Assembly: GCA_027592745.1 (NCBI GenBank)
Contig: JAQCLG010000014.1
Location: 1 to 42,625, forward strand
From: Pseudomonadota bacterium
GTDB taxonomy: Bacteria > Pseudomonadota > Alphaproteobacteria > SP197
Length of the DNA stretch: 42,625 bases
Reading direction: 5' to 3'
The translations under genes and the position numbers were made by a program. Positions 22,009 through 31,645 of the stretch are shown one piece after another. Each line of letters opens with the position of its first letter. Position 1 is the stretch's first letter. Below the pieces are notes generated by a model. That model saw only the letters and a program-made list of their open reading frames with translations, was not told where the DNA came from and searched no databases.

Positions 22009-22484
22009 GCGGGCGCCTGACCCACCTCGACGAGGCCGGCCATGCCCGCATGGTCGATGTCTCGGACAAGGAGAACACCGTCCGCATCGCGGTCGCCTGC
22101 GGCAGCATCGCCATGCGACCCGAGACCCTGGCGATGATCGTCGAGGGCAGCGTGCCCAAGGGCGATGTCATGGCCGCGGCCCGCATTGCCGGGATCATGG
22201 CGGCCAAGCGTACGGCCGATCTCATCCCGCTGTGCCATCCATTGGCGCTGTCCTCGGTCGAGGTCGAACTCGCTCCGGCCGAGAATGGCGCCGCCGTCGA
22301 GATCAGGGCGATGTGCAAGCTGACCGGGTGCACCGGTGTCGAGATGGAGGCCCTGACCGCCGTCTCCGTCGCCGCACTCACGGTCTATGACATGTGCAAG
22401 GCGGTAGACCGGGGCATGCGGATCGGCGAAATCCGCCTGGTGCACAAGTCCGGCGGCAAGTCCGGAACCTGGGAGCAGCCATGA
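22005..22484 (+). CDS. moaC: cyclic pyranopterin monophosphate synthase MoaC
   Basis: [29 protein letters not shown]...[21 protein letters not shown] overlaps on both sides. Confidence 0.97.
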   Translation: MSGRLTHLDEAGHARMVDVSDKENTVRIAVACGSIAMRPETLAMIVEGSVPKGDVMAAARIAGIMAAKRTADLIPLCHPLALSSVEVELAPAENGAAVEIRAMCKLTGCTGVEMEALTAVSVAALTVYDMCKAVDRGMRIGEIRLVHKSGGKSGTWEQP

Positions 22485-23674
22485 TCCCTGTGGCGCAGGC
22501 GCGCAGGCGCATCCTCGACGGCTTTGCCGCCCTGCCCGCCGAACAGGTCGCGATCTCCCAGGCCGACGGCAGGGTGCTGGCCGAGGATGTCGCGGCCCGT
22601 GTCACCAAGCCGCCCCAGGACGTTTCCTCGATGGACGGCTACGCAGTCCATGCTGCCGATGTCGCCAGCGTTCCGGCTGCACTGATCGTGGTCGGCGAAG
22701 CCCCGGCGGGCGGCGCCTACGGCATGGCGCTGGGGCGCGGCGAGGCGGTGCGCATCTTCACCGGCGGCCCCCTGCCCGAGGGTGCGGATGCCGTCGTGAT
22801 CCAGGAGAACACCGTGCGTGACGGCGATCGCGTGATCGTGCGCGAGAGCGTCGCTCCGGGGCGTTTCGTGCGCCGCAAGGGTCTCGATTTTCGCGCCGGC
22901 GACATCGGCTGTGCGGCGGGAACGCGCCTGGGGGCTCGCCAGATCGGGCTGATCGCGGCGATGAACGTGCCCTGGGTGATGGTCACGCGCCGGCCGCGCA
23001 TCGCCATCCTGGGCACCGGCGATGAAATCGTGAATCCGGGCGACCCGCTGGGGCCCAACCAGATCATCTCCTCCAATTCGCTGGCGGTTGCCGCAATCGT
23101 GCGCGAGGCAGGAGCCGAGGCGCTCAACCTGGGCATCGCGACCGACAACGAAGCATCGCTGCGGCGCATGATTGCCGGCGCACGCCAGGCCGACCTCCTG
23201 GTCGTCTCCGGCGGCATGTCGGTGGGCGATCACGACCTGGTGCGCCATGTCCTGGGCGACGACGGGCTGGCGCTCGACTTCTGGAAGATCGCCATGCGCC
23301 CCGGCAAACCGCTGACCTTCGGACGGTTGGGCGACACGCCGATGCTCGGCCTGCCCGGCAACCCCGTCTCGACCCTGGTGTGCGGCCACCTCTTCCTGCG
23401 CCCGGCGATCGGAAGGATGCTGGGGCTGCGGGACGACGGCGACGGCGAGGACCGTGCGGTCCTTGGCATCGACCTGAAGGCCAACGACGAGCGCGAGGAC
23501 TACCTGCGGGCCAGGCTGGAGCGGGGCGAGGACGGCGGCTGGGTCGCGACCCCCTTTGCCGCGCAGGACAGCTCGATGCTTGCGACGCTGGCCCAGGCCG
23601 GCGCCTTGGTCGTGCGCGAGCCCCATGCCCCGGCGGCGCGGGCCGGCGAAACCTGCCGGATCGTGCGGCTTTAG
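22481..23674 (+). CDS. moeA: molybdopterin molybdotransferase MoeA
   Basis: [14 protein letters not shown]...[21 protein letters not shown]...[21 protein letters not shown]. Confidence 0.96.
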   Translation: MIPVAQARRRILDGFAALPAEQVAISQADGRVLAEDVAARVTKPPQDVSSMDGYAVHAADVASVPAALIVVGEAPAGGAYGMALGRGEAVRIFTGGPLPEGADAVVIQENTVRDGDRVIVRESVAPGRFVRRKGLDFRAGDIGCAAGTRLGARQIGLIAAMNVPWVMVTRRPRIAILGTGDEIVNPGDPLGPNQIISSNSLAVAAIVREAGAEALNLGIATDNEASLRRMIAGARQADLLVVSGGMSVGDHDLVRHVLGDDGLALDFWKIAMRPGKPLTFGRLGDTPMLGLPGNPVSTLVCGHLFLRPAIGRMLGLRDDGDGEDRAVLGIDLKANDEREDYLRARLERGEDGGWVATPFAAQDSSMLATLAQAGALVVREPHAPAARAGETCRIVRL

Positions 23675-23734
23675 AGCAAATCATCCTTCTGCGGAATCGC
23701 TTCGCGATTGCGCAGAAGGATGTGAATTTGCTCT
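23673..23734 (+). terminator. 62-nt near-perfect hairpin followed by ATTTTTT; probable moeA terminator and palindromic repeat copy 1
   Basis: AGAGCAAAT (23673-23681) pairs ATTTGCTCT (23726-23734); CATCCTTCTGCG (23682-23693) pairs CGCAGAAGGATG (23711-23722); AATCGC-TTC-GCGATT apex; TGA bulge 23723-23725. Confidence 0.8.
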
Positions 23735-23747
23735 ATTTTTTGAGGTA

Positions 23748-23807
23748 GAGCGGATTCACACGATCACCTGGGACCGTGGAACGGTTCCAGGTGATCGTGA
23801 TCCGCTC
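23748..23807 (+). repeat. 60-nt near-perfect hairpin, palindromic repeat copy 2 (opposite orientation to copy 1)
   Basis: GAGCGGAT (23748-23755) pairs ATCCGCTC (23800-23807); TCA bulge 23756-23758; CACGATCACCTGG (23759-23771) pairs CCAGGTGATCGTG (23787-23799); ACCGT-GGA-ACGGT apex. Confidence 0.85.
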
Positions 23808-23851
23808 CAGGAGAACAACGATCCGATTGCAGGCACATTCCGGCAACAGGG

Positions 23852-23880
23852 TTGACACAAACTGTGAACTTAACTAGAAC
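23852..23880 (+). promoter_or_regulatory. lexA promoter with embedded alphaproteobacterial SOS box
   Basis: TTGACA (23852-23857) - 17 nt - TAGAAC (23875-23880); GAAC-N7-GAAC at 23866-23880 overlaps spacer and -10. Confidence 0.85.
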
Positions 23881-23927
23881 ATGTAGCGACGTTAGCTATT
23901 TGTTCCATTTCTAGTGGGGGTGCACAG

Positions 23928-24623
23928 ATGTTGACCCGCAAGCAGCAGGAACTCCTGCTCTTCATCAACGAGCGGCTCGGCAGGGACGGGGTTTCCCCCT
24001 CCTTCGACGAGATGAAGGATGCCGTCGGCCTGAAATCCAAATCGGGCATTCACCGCCTGATCACCGCCCTGGAGGAACGCGGCTTCATCCGCCGCCTGCC
24101 CCATCGGGCACGCGCGCTGGAGGTTCTCAAGCTGCCCCCGGGTGTCGGCGAACCGATCGCCACCCTGGCCGTGATCGAGGGCGATCTCGACCGGGTTCCC
24201 GCCAAGCGCCCGCCGGCCACTGCGGCAAGCAACGACGACGGCACGATCTCGCTCGCTCTGCACGGCAAGATCGCGGCCGGCACGCCGATCGAGGCCCTCT
24301 CGGACCCCTCGCGCAGCTTCGACGTTCCGGCCTCCATGGTCGGCAGCCGCGACTGCTACGCGCTGGAGATCGAGGGCGATTCGATGATCGACGCCGGCAT
24401 CCTCGACGGCGACATCGTGGTCGTCGAACGCTGCCAGACGGCCGAAAACGGCACCATCGTCGTCGCCCTGGTCGACGACAACGAGGCGACGCTCAAGCGT
24501 CTGAGGCGCCACCGCGACTCGATCGCCCTGGAGCCGGCCAATTCCGCCTACGAAACCCGCATCTTCGGCCCCGACAGGGTGAAGCTGCAGGGCCGCCTGA
24601 TCGGCCTGGTGCGCAGCTACTGA
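23928..24623 (+). CDS. lexA: LexA SOS repressor
   Basis: [65 protein letters not shown]...[18 protein letters not shown]. Confidence 0.97.
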   Translation: MLTRKQQELLLFINERLGRDGVSPSFDEMKDAVGLKSKSGIHRLITALEERGFIRRLPHRARALEVLKLPPGVGEPIATLAVIEGDLDRVPAKRPPATAASNDDGTISLALHGKIAAGTPIEALSDPSRSFDVPASMVGSRDCYALEIEGDSMIDAGILDGDIVVVERCQTAENGTIVVALVDDNEATLKRLRRHRDSIALEPANSAYETRIFGPDRVKLQGRLIGLVRSY

Positions 24624-26728
24624 GACTGGGGCCCCTGGCTCCAGGGCCTTTCGCCGCGTTCGCTGGCGAGGGTGTCGATCGTGGCACCCTTGCCGGTGAA
24701 CGTGATGGCATGGCCGCCCTGGCGCCAGAGGTCGAAACGATCGATCACGCCGAGCGGCGCCGGGCACGGGTTTTCCACCGGCACCAGGGCAAGGACCAGA
24801 TCGGCCATGGCGCAGTCCTCGTCGAGGGCGGCGGGGTGGGCGATGACGGCAACCACAAGATCCGGCCTTTCCGGCGGACGGTAGAGGCAGCCCAGGGCGT
24901 CGCACCGCTGTGCGCCCTGCAGGCCGCCCTCTCCCGGCTGCGGCCAGGCGACCTCATCGACATCGCCGGCCATGCGCGTCCAGGCCTCGCGGGCGAGGGC
25001 GTCGCGCCGCAGGGTGGACATGGCGAGCGCGCCGTCGGGCAGGCGCAGCGCGACAAGATCGGCATCGCCGTTGACCAGGATATCGGGCGGCCGGGCCAGG
25101 GCAAAGAGAACGGCCGCCAGGGCCACCCCGGCCAGCCCTGCGAGGCGCCAGGGTTTGCGCCAGAGACACAGCCAGAGCAGGCCCAGCCCGGCTGCCGGCA
25201 GCGCCCAGGACGAGGCGTGAGGCAGCGAGAGATGCGACCAGGGCAGGCCCGAGGTCCAGCGCGCGATCGCCAGGATGCCGTCGATGCCCCAGCCCATGGG
25301 AACAAGGGCCAGACCCTCCAGGCCCAGGGGCATGAGGAGCAGCGCCATCAAACCCCAGGGCATGACCCAGATTGCAAACAGCGGTACGGCGGCCAGGTTG
25401 GCAAGTGGTCCCCAGGTCGCGATGCGTCCGAAGTGGGCAAGGACGAAGGGTGTCGTGGCGGCATTGGCGATCATCGTGGTGAGCGCGACACCTGCAAGGT
25501 AGAGCGCGATACGCCCTCCCCAGCTGTGGGCGGCGCGCCAGCCCGGCACCCGGTCGCGCAGCAGTTCGCAGACTGCGACGAGGCCGAGCACGGCGGCGAA
25601 GGAAAGCTGGAAGCTCGCTCCCATGGCGACGTGGGGCGCGATTGCCAGGATCAGGCTCGCAGCCAACGCGACCATGCGCAGGGAGATCGCCTGGCGGCCC
25701 AGCATCACGGCAAACAGCACGACCGAGGTCATCAGGAAGGCGCGCTGGGTCGGCACCGTCATGCCCGAAATCAGCAGGTAACCCAGGGAGACGACGATGG
25801 CGGCAAGCGCCGCCCAGGTCTTGATCGGCCGGTGCAGCGCAAGCGGCTCGATGGCCGCCAGGGCGAAACGCACGACAAAAAAGGCGATCGCGGCGACCAT
25901 ACCCAGATGCAGCCCGGATATGGCCAGCAGGTGCGCCAGGCCGGCATCGCGTACGGCGACCAGGGTTTCCTCGGGCACGCCGCCGCGTTCGCCGGTGAGC
26001 AGGGCGGCCGCGATGCCCCCGGTCTCCCCGGGCAGGGCATCGAGGATGCGCCGGGTTGCCGCCAGGCGCACGCGCTCCAGCCCGTCCCGCAGATCCGCCC
26101 AGAGACCTGCTGGAGGCGAGGATGCATCGTCCCGGGCCGTCAGGGGGCCGACGGCAAAGCCGACACCGCCGATGCCCTTGAACCAGGCATCGCGCCCGAA
26201 ATCGAAGCCCCCCGGCCAGGCCGGCCCCGGCGGGCCCCGCAGGATCGCCAGGATGGTCACCTATTCTCCCGGCACCGGTGCGATGCCGCCGTGGGTGCGC
26301 ACGGTGATGCGCACGCGGCGGGGCGTTTCGCCGGCATCCAGCCAGGGAATCGAAAGCGCATCGAGGACGATGCGCACGTCCTTCTCGCGCGGCTCGACAT
26401 CGACGATGCGGCCGCTGACCGGGACGGGGCCGATCTCGCGCGACAGCAGCGGACCGGCAACGCGCCAGGTTTCCCACTGGGCCAGGGCATATCCCGCCGC
26501 GACCACGGCGGCGGCAAACAGGCAGAGGCCGGCGACCGGTACCCTGCGCAGCAGCACCGCGCCGGTCAGCAGGATCGCGCCGGCAAGGGCACCGGCCCAG
26601 GGCTCGAAGGCAAGATCGAAGTAGAGGGCGATGCCGCCCAGCAGGCCGACGGGCAGCCAAAGCGGCCACTGCTCGCGCTCGCTCGCGAGGACGGAACCCA
26701 GGCCGTGGCGCAGCGTCAGGCGAGCCAT
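24617..26728 (-). pseudogene. comEC: ComEC/Rec2 competence protein interrupted by an in-frame TAG (26261-26263)
   Basis: 26261-26728 (DUF4131-like N-terminus, ends ...GIAPVPGE*) and 24617-26260 (VTILAILRGPPGPAWPGGFDFGRDAWFKGIGGVGFAVG...HLLAISGLHLGMVAA) are in the same frame with only one stop codon between them. Confidence 0.8.
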
Positions 26729-26810
26729 GGCCCATGTTAGGACCTCCCGGACGGCTTGTCGTGCCGGTCCGATCTGCTAAACAGGCCCGCCTGCGACCAG
26801 GACCCAAGAC

Positions 26811-28214
26811 ATGACCGTTGTGACGCGCTTTGCCCCCTCCCCGACCGGTTTCCTCCATATCGGCGGCGCCCGTACGGCCCTGTTCAACTGGCTCTATGCC
26901 CGCCACACCGGCGGCAAGTTCCTGCTGCGCATCGAGGATACCGACCGCGAGCGCTCGACCGACGAAGCCATCGCGGCGATCCTCGACAGCCTGAACTGGC
27001 TCGAACTCGAGTGGGAGGGCGAGCCCGTCTATCAGGCCCAGCGCGTCGAGCGGCACGCCGAGGTCGCCCGGACCATGCTTGCCCAGGGCAAGGCCTACCA
27101 CTGCTACTGCTCGCCCGAGGAACTGACGGAAATGCGCGAGAGCGCCCGCGCCGAGGGCCGGCCGATGCGCTACGACGGCCGCTGGCGCGACCGCGATCGC
27201 TCCGAGGCCCCTGCCGGCATCAAGCCGGTGGTACGGCTGCGCGCGCCCCAGGAGGGCGAGACGGTGATCCGGGACAAGGTGCAGGGCGACATCACCATCG
27301 CCAACGCCCAGCTCGACGACATGGTCCTGCTGCGCTCGGACGGCACGCCGACCTACATGCTGGCCGTGGTGGTCGATGACCACGACATGGGTGTCACCCA
27401 TGTCGTGCGCGGCGACGACCACCTGACCAACGCGGCGCGCCAGATGCAGATCTTCCAGGCGATGGACTGGCCGGTGCCGGTGTTTGCCCACCTGCCCCTG
27501 ATCCACGGCCCGGACGGCGCCAAGCTGTCCAAGCGCCATGGCGCCGTGGGCGCCGAGGCCTATCGCGAGATGGGCTTCCTGCCCGAGGCGATGCGCAACT
27601 ACCTGCTGCGCCTGGGCTGGGCCCATGGCGACGACGAGACGATTTCCACCGAGCAGGCCGTCGCGTGGTTCGACTTCGATGGCATCGGGCGTTCGCCCGC
27701 CCGCTTCGACATGGCCAAGCTCACTGCGCTCAACCTGCACTATATCAAGATTGCCGACGATGCGCGGCTGGCCCGGCTGACCGCTCCGCTGCTCGGCGCG
27801 CGCCTGGGCCGCACGCTCGACGAGGGCGGCCTGGCGCTGCTGACCGCCGCGATGCCCTCGATGAAGGAGCGGGCCAAGACCCTGGTCGAGATGGCCGAGA
27901 ACGCCGAGTTCTATTTCCACCCCCGCCCCGTCGCGCCCGACGAGAAGGCCGCCAAGGTGCTGACGCCCGAGGCGCGCGGCGCCATTGCGGAGCTTGCGGG
28001 CGAACTTGCCGGGGTCGCCGAGTGGAACGCGCCAGCGCTCGAGGCAGTGGTGCGCGGTCATGCCGAACGCGCCGGCCTGGGGCTGGGAAAGGTCGCCCAG
28101 CCGCTGCGCGCGGCGCTGACCGGCCGCACGGTGTCGCCGCCGGTGTTCGACGTCATGGCGATCTTCGGCCGCGAGGAATCGCTCGCCCGCCTCACCGACG
28201 CCGCGGCCGCCTGA
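26811..28214 (+). CDS. gltX: glutamyl-tRNA synthetase
   Basis: [45 protein letters not shown]...[10 protein letters not shown]. Confidence 0.97.
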   Translation: MTVVTRFAPSPTGFLHIGGARTALFNWLYARHTGGKFLLRIEDTDRERSTDEAIAAILDSLNWLELEWEGEPVYQAQRVERHAEVARTMLAQGKAYHCYCSPEELTEMRESARAEGRPMRYDGRWRDRDRSEAPAGIKPVVRLRAPQEGETVIRDKVQGDITIANAQLDDMVLLRSDGTPTYMLAVVVDDHDMGVTHVVRGDDHLTNAARQMQIFQAMDWPVPVFAHLPLIHGPDGAKLSKRHGAVGAEAYREMGFLPEAMRNYLLRLGWAHGDDETISTEQAVAWFDFDGIGRSPARFDMAKLTALNLHYIKIADDARLARLTAPLLGARLGRTLDEGGLALLTAAMPSMKERAKTLVEMAENAEFYFHPRPVAPDEKAAKVLTPEARGAIAELAGELAGVAEWNAPALEAVVRGHAERAGLGLGKVAQPLRAALTGRTVSPPVFDVMAIFGREESLARLTDAAAA

Positions 28215-28242
28215 CCGTCATTGCATCGTCATCAGCAGGCGT

Positions 28243-28282
28243 TTGCGCCGGCTCGGCCATTGCCTGTACATTGCTGAGCAAT
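28243..28282 (+). promoter_or_regulatory. Candidate gltA promoter with overlapping 13-bp palindrome
   Basis: TTGCGC (28243-28248) - 18 nt - TACATT (28267-28272); ATTGCT-G-AGCAAT at 28270-28282. Confidence 0.35.
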
Positions 28283-28355
28283 CCCATGGTTTGCGCCGCA
28301 GCGCGTTCACGCGGGAGCCAAGAACAAGGCCGCACGGCAGGAAGGATACCCTTGG

Positions 28356-29693
28356 ATGTCGCTTGATCGCGCCGTCCCGGCGCCCACGGGACCGAAGGAA
28401 ATCAAGAGCTACAAGCTGGTCGACGGCGACGGCAAGCAGGTCGCCGAACTTCCCGTGCTGAACGGATCGGTCGGCCCCGATGTCATCGACGTGCGAACGC
28501 TCTACAAGCAGACTGGCAACTTCACCTTCGATCCGGGCTACACGGCGACCGCAAGCTGCGAGTCCAAGATCACCTACATCGACGGCGACAAGGGCGAACT
28601 GCTCTATCGCGGCATGCCCATCGAGCAGCTGGCCGAGAAATCGGACTTCCTCGAGGTCTGTCACCTGCTGCTGTTCGGGGACCTGCCCAATGCCGAGGAG
28701 AAACTCGGTTTCGAGAAGGGCATCACCTATCACACGATGGTGCACGAACAGGTCAACTTCTTCTTCCGCGGCTTCCGCCGCGACGCCCACCCCATGGCGG
28801 TGATGGTCGGCGTCATCGGCGCGCTCTCGGCCTTCTATTCGGACGCTTCCGATGTCGAGGACCCGCGCCAGCGCATGATCGCGACCTACCGGCTGATCGC
28901 CAAGATGCCGACCCTGGCGGCCATGGCGCACAAGTGGTCGGTCGGCCAGCCCTTCATCTATCCGCGCAACGACCTGACCTATGCCGAGAACTTCCTGCAC
29001 ATGATGTTCGCGGTGCCCTGCGAGCCCTACCATGTGAACCCGGTGCTGGCGCGTGCGATGGACCGGATCCTGATCCTGCATGCCGACCACGAGCAGAACG
29101 CCTCGACCTCGACCGTGCGCCTTGCGGGTTCCTCGGGCGCCAATCCGTTCGCCTGCATCGCGGCCGGCATCGCCTGCCTCTGGGGCCCCGCCCACGGCGG
29201 CGCAAACGAGGCGGTGCTCAACATGCTCGAGGAGATCAAGTCCTTCGACCGCATCCCCGAGTTCATCGCACGGGCCAAGGACAAGGACGATCCCTTCCGC
29301 CTGATGGGCTTCGGCCACCGGGTCTACAAGAACTACGATCCCCGGGCCAAGATCATGCGCGAGACCTGCTACGAGGTGCTCGACGAGCTCGGCGCCCATG
29401 ACGAGCCACTGCTCAAGACGGCCATGGAACTGGAGAAGATCGCGCTGAAGGACCCCTATTTCGTCGAGCGCAATCTCTATCCCAACGTCGATTTCTACTC
29501 GGGCATCATCCTGCGTGCCATGGGCATCCCGCGTCACCTGTTCACCGCCGTGTTCGCCGTTGCGCGCACGATCGGCTGGATCTCCCAGTGGAACGAGATG
29601 AACGAGGACCCCTCGCAGAAGATCGGGCGTCCGCGCCAGGTCTACACCGGGCCCGAGCGGCGCGATTACGTGCCGATCGACCAGCGACCCTGA
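28356..29693 (+). CDS. gltA: citrate synthase
   Basis: [52 protein letters not shown]...[16 protein letters not shown]. Confidence 0.97.
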   Translation: MSLDRAVPAPTGPKEIKSYKLVDGDGKQVAELPVLNGSVGPDVIDVRTLYKQTGNFTFDPGYTATASCESKITYIDGDKGELLYRGMPIEQLAEKSDFLEVCHLLLFGDLPNAEEKLGFEKGITYHTMVHEQVNFFFRGFRRDAHPMAVMVGVIGALSAFYSDASDVEDPRQRMIATYRLIAKMPTLAAMAHKWSVGQPFIYPRNDLTYAENFLHMMFAVPCEPYHVNPVLARAMDRILILHADHEQNASTSTVRLAGSSGANPFACIAAGIACLWGPAHGGANEAVLNMLEEIKSFDRIPEFIARAKDKDDPFRLMGFGHRVYKNYDPRAKIMRETCYEVLDELGAHDEPLLKTAMELEKIALKDPYFVERNLYPNVDFYSGIILRAMGIPRHLFTAVFAVARTIGWISQWNEMNEDPSQKIGRPRQVYTGPERRDYVPIDQRP

Positions 29694-29696
29694 TCG

Positions 29697-29879
29697 ATGG
29701 CGCAACCCGCACCACGGCGCCACCGCCAGCCGGTGGCCTGGGCAGGCATGCAGGGCCCCCGCATGTCGCTTCCCCGGCCGGCCAACGACAACCGCAGGCC
29801 GCGCAGCATGCGGTCGTCGCTGGCCTTGCTGGCCCTGGCCGCGATGACGGGTGCCGGGGCGCTCCTGCTCCTTGCCTGA
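29697..29879 (+). CDS. small single-TM protein candidate (38-60 aa depending on start)
   Basis: ...MSLPRPANDNRRPRSMRSSLALLALAAMTGAGALLLLA: basic N-terminus plus C-terminal hydrophobic helix, in the gltA-glyoxalase gap. Confidence 0.35.
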   Translation: MAQPAPRRHRQPVAWAGMQGPRMSLPRPANDNRRPRSMRSSLALLALAAMTGAGALLLLA

Positions 29880-29907
29880 AGGGGCGTTTTCCAAGACGGA
29901 GTTGTCG

Positions 29908-30327
29908 ATGAAGTATCTGCACACCATGGTTCGCGTCACCGATCTCGACGCCTCGCTTGCCTTCTACTGCGACAAGCTGGGCCTCAAGGAGATCAACCGC
30001 TACGACAGCGAGAAGGGCCGCTTCAGCCTGATCTTCCTGGCCGCCCCCGGCGACGAGGAAGCCCAGGTCGAGCTGACCCATAACTGGGATCCCGAGCCCT
30101 ATGACGGCGGCCGCAACTTCGGCCACCTGGCCTACGAGGTCGATGACATCTATGCCTCGTGCCAGCGCCTGATGGATGGCGGCGTGACGATCAACCGTCC
30201 GCCGCGCGACGGTCACATGGCCTTCGTGCGTTCGCCCGACGGCATCTCGATCGAACTGCTGCAGAAGGGCGATGCCCTGGCGCCGGCCGAACCCTGGGCC
30301 TCGATGCCCAATACCGGCGTCTGGTAG
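29908..30327 (+). CDS. glyoxalase I-like (lactoylglutathione lyase)
   Basis: MKYLHTMVRVTDLDASLAFYCDKLGLKEINRYDSEKGRFSLIFLAAPGD...GHLAYEVDDIY...FVRSPDGISIELLQKG. Confidence 0.9.
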   Translation: MKYLHTMVRVTDLDASLAFYCDKLGLKEINRYDSEKGRFSLIFLAAPGDEEAQVELTHNWDPEPYDGGRNFGHLAYEVDDIYASCQRLMDGGVTINRPPRDGHMAFVRSPDGISIELLQKGDALAPAEPWASMPNTGVW

Positions 30328-30331
30328 GCGC

Positions 30332-30485
30332 CTGATACCAAGCGCCCTGGATCGGAACCGATCCATGGCGCTGCCTCAATCGCCGGCGCCCGCTGGGCGG
30401 GCTTGGCTTTCGCGGCAGTGGCCGCGGCGCGCGGTCGCGCGCTGCCAAGGTCCGATGAGTTCAACTCATCGCACCCTGGTATCAG
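30332..30485. repeat. 154-bp multi-hairpin element with perfect 9-bp terminal inverted repeats
   Basis: CTGATACCA (30332-30340) / TGGTATCAG (30477-30485); internal hairpins TGGATCGG-AA-CCGATCCA (30348-30365, extended by AGCGCC/GGCGCT), GCCCGC-TGG-GCGGGC (30388-30402), CGATGAGTT-C-AACTCATCG (30453-30471). Confidence 0.75.
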
Positions 30486-31642
30486 CCCTTCGCCGGGCCG
30501 ATCAGTTTCAGTACCGCATCCGCCGCCCGTGCGCTGGGCGGCGGGCCTCCTCGACCAAGGGCCGCCATGACATCGTGCATGGCGGCCTTCTGCGTGGCGA
30601 TGGCTTGCCGGTCGCCCATCAGGGTACCGAGGGCCTGCGCAAGAGCCGTCGGTGTGCAGGCTTCCTGGAGCAGTTCGGGCGTGACACGCCTGCCTGCGAC
30701 CAGGTTGACGGGCGAAGCGGTGTCGATGCGCACCATGCGCCGCACCACCATGGCCGTGAGGGCGTTGGCGCGGTAGGCGATGACATGGGGCGTTGCCACC
30801 GCCGCCAGTTCCAGCGCGACGGTGCCCGAGGTCGCAAGCGCAGCATCGGCCGCGGCCATGACAGCCAGCCGTTCGGCCACGCCGCCCTCGACGACGCTGA
30901 CCGGGACCGGCCAGCCGGCAACTTCCGCCGCGATGAACGTTGCCAGACCGGGCACGGTCGGGATGGCCACCGTAAGCCCGGGATGATCCTTGCCGAGGCG
31001 TTCGACCGCACTCCTGAAGATCGGCAGGTGCCGGGCGACGACCCCGCGCCGGCTTCCCGGCAGGACCGCCAGCAGGGGACCCTCGTGCCCCGCAAGCAGG
31101 CGGCTGCGCATGGCGGCGCGGGTTTCCTCGTCCACACGGGCCGCTGCCGCCGGGTGGCCGACCTCTACCCAGTCCAGGCCGACGGCATCCCAATAGGGTC
31201 CCTCGAAGGGGAAGAGCAGCAGCACGCGGTCGACCACCCGGGCGAGGTGGCGGGCACGCCAGGGTTTCCAGGCCCACACCGTCGGTGCGACGTACTGGAC
31301 GATGGGACAGGGTGCTGGGGCGAGCTTGCGGGCGACGCGGCAGGAGAAACTCTGGGAATCGATCGTGACGACGATGGCAGGCCGCAGCGCGCGCACGGCG
31401 CGCACGGTCTCGTCGATCCGGCGCAGGATGCGGCGCAGGCTGGGCAGCACCTCGATCAGGCCCATCACCGAAAGGTCCGTCATGGGAAAGATGCTCTCCA
31501 GGCCCTGCTCGGCCATGGCCGGACCGCCGACGCCGGCAAATCGGATGCGACCCCCGGTAAGCTCGCGCAGGGCCGCCATGAGGGCGCCGCCCAGGACGTC
31601 GCCGGACGGCTCTCCCGCCACCAGGAAGACGAGCGGCTCCAC
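30482..31642 (-). CDS. lpxB: lipid-A-disaccharide synthase
   Basis: MEPLVFLVAGEPSGDVLGGALMAALRE...FAGVGGPAMAEQGLES...PIVQYVAPTVWAWKPWR. Confidence 0.96.
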   Translation of the reverse strand: MEPLVFLVAGEPSGDVLGGALMAALRELTGGRIRFAGVGGPAMAEQGLESIFPMTDLSVMGLIEVLPSLRRILRRIDETVRAVRALRPAIVVTIDSQSFSCRVARKLAPAPCPIVQYVAPTVWAWKPWRARHLARVVDRVLLLFPFEGPYWDAVGLDWVEVGHPAAAARVDEETRAAMRSRLLAGHEGPLLAVLPGSRRGVVARHLPIFRSAVERLGKDHPGLTVAIPTVPGLATFIAAEVAGWPVPVSVVEGGVAERLAVMAAADAALATSGTVALELAAVATPHVIAYRANALTAMVVRRMVRIDTASPVNLVAGRRVTPELLQEACTPTALAQALGTLMGDRQAIATQKAAMHDVMAALGRGGPPPSARAADAVLKLIGPAKG

Positions 31643-31645
31643 GGT

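Noticed and set aside
24954-28061. 1035-aa minus-strand ORF across comEC and gltX
   Set aside because: Shadow frame: it crosses plus-strand gltX and runs out of frame through comEC, with Arg/Pro/Ala-rich composition and no recognisable domain.
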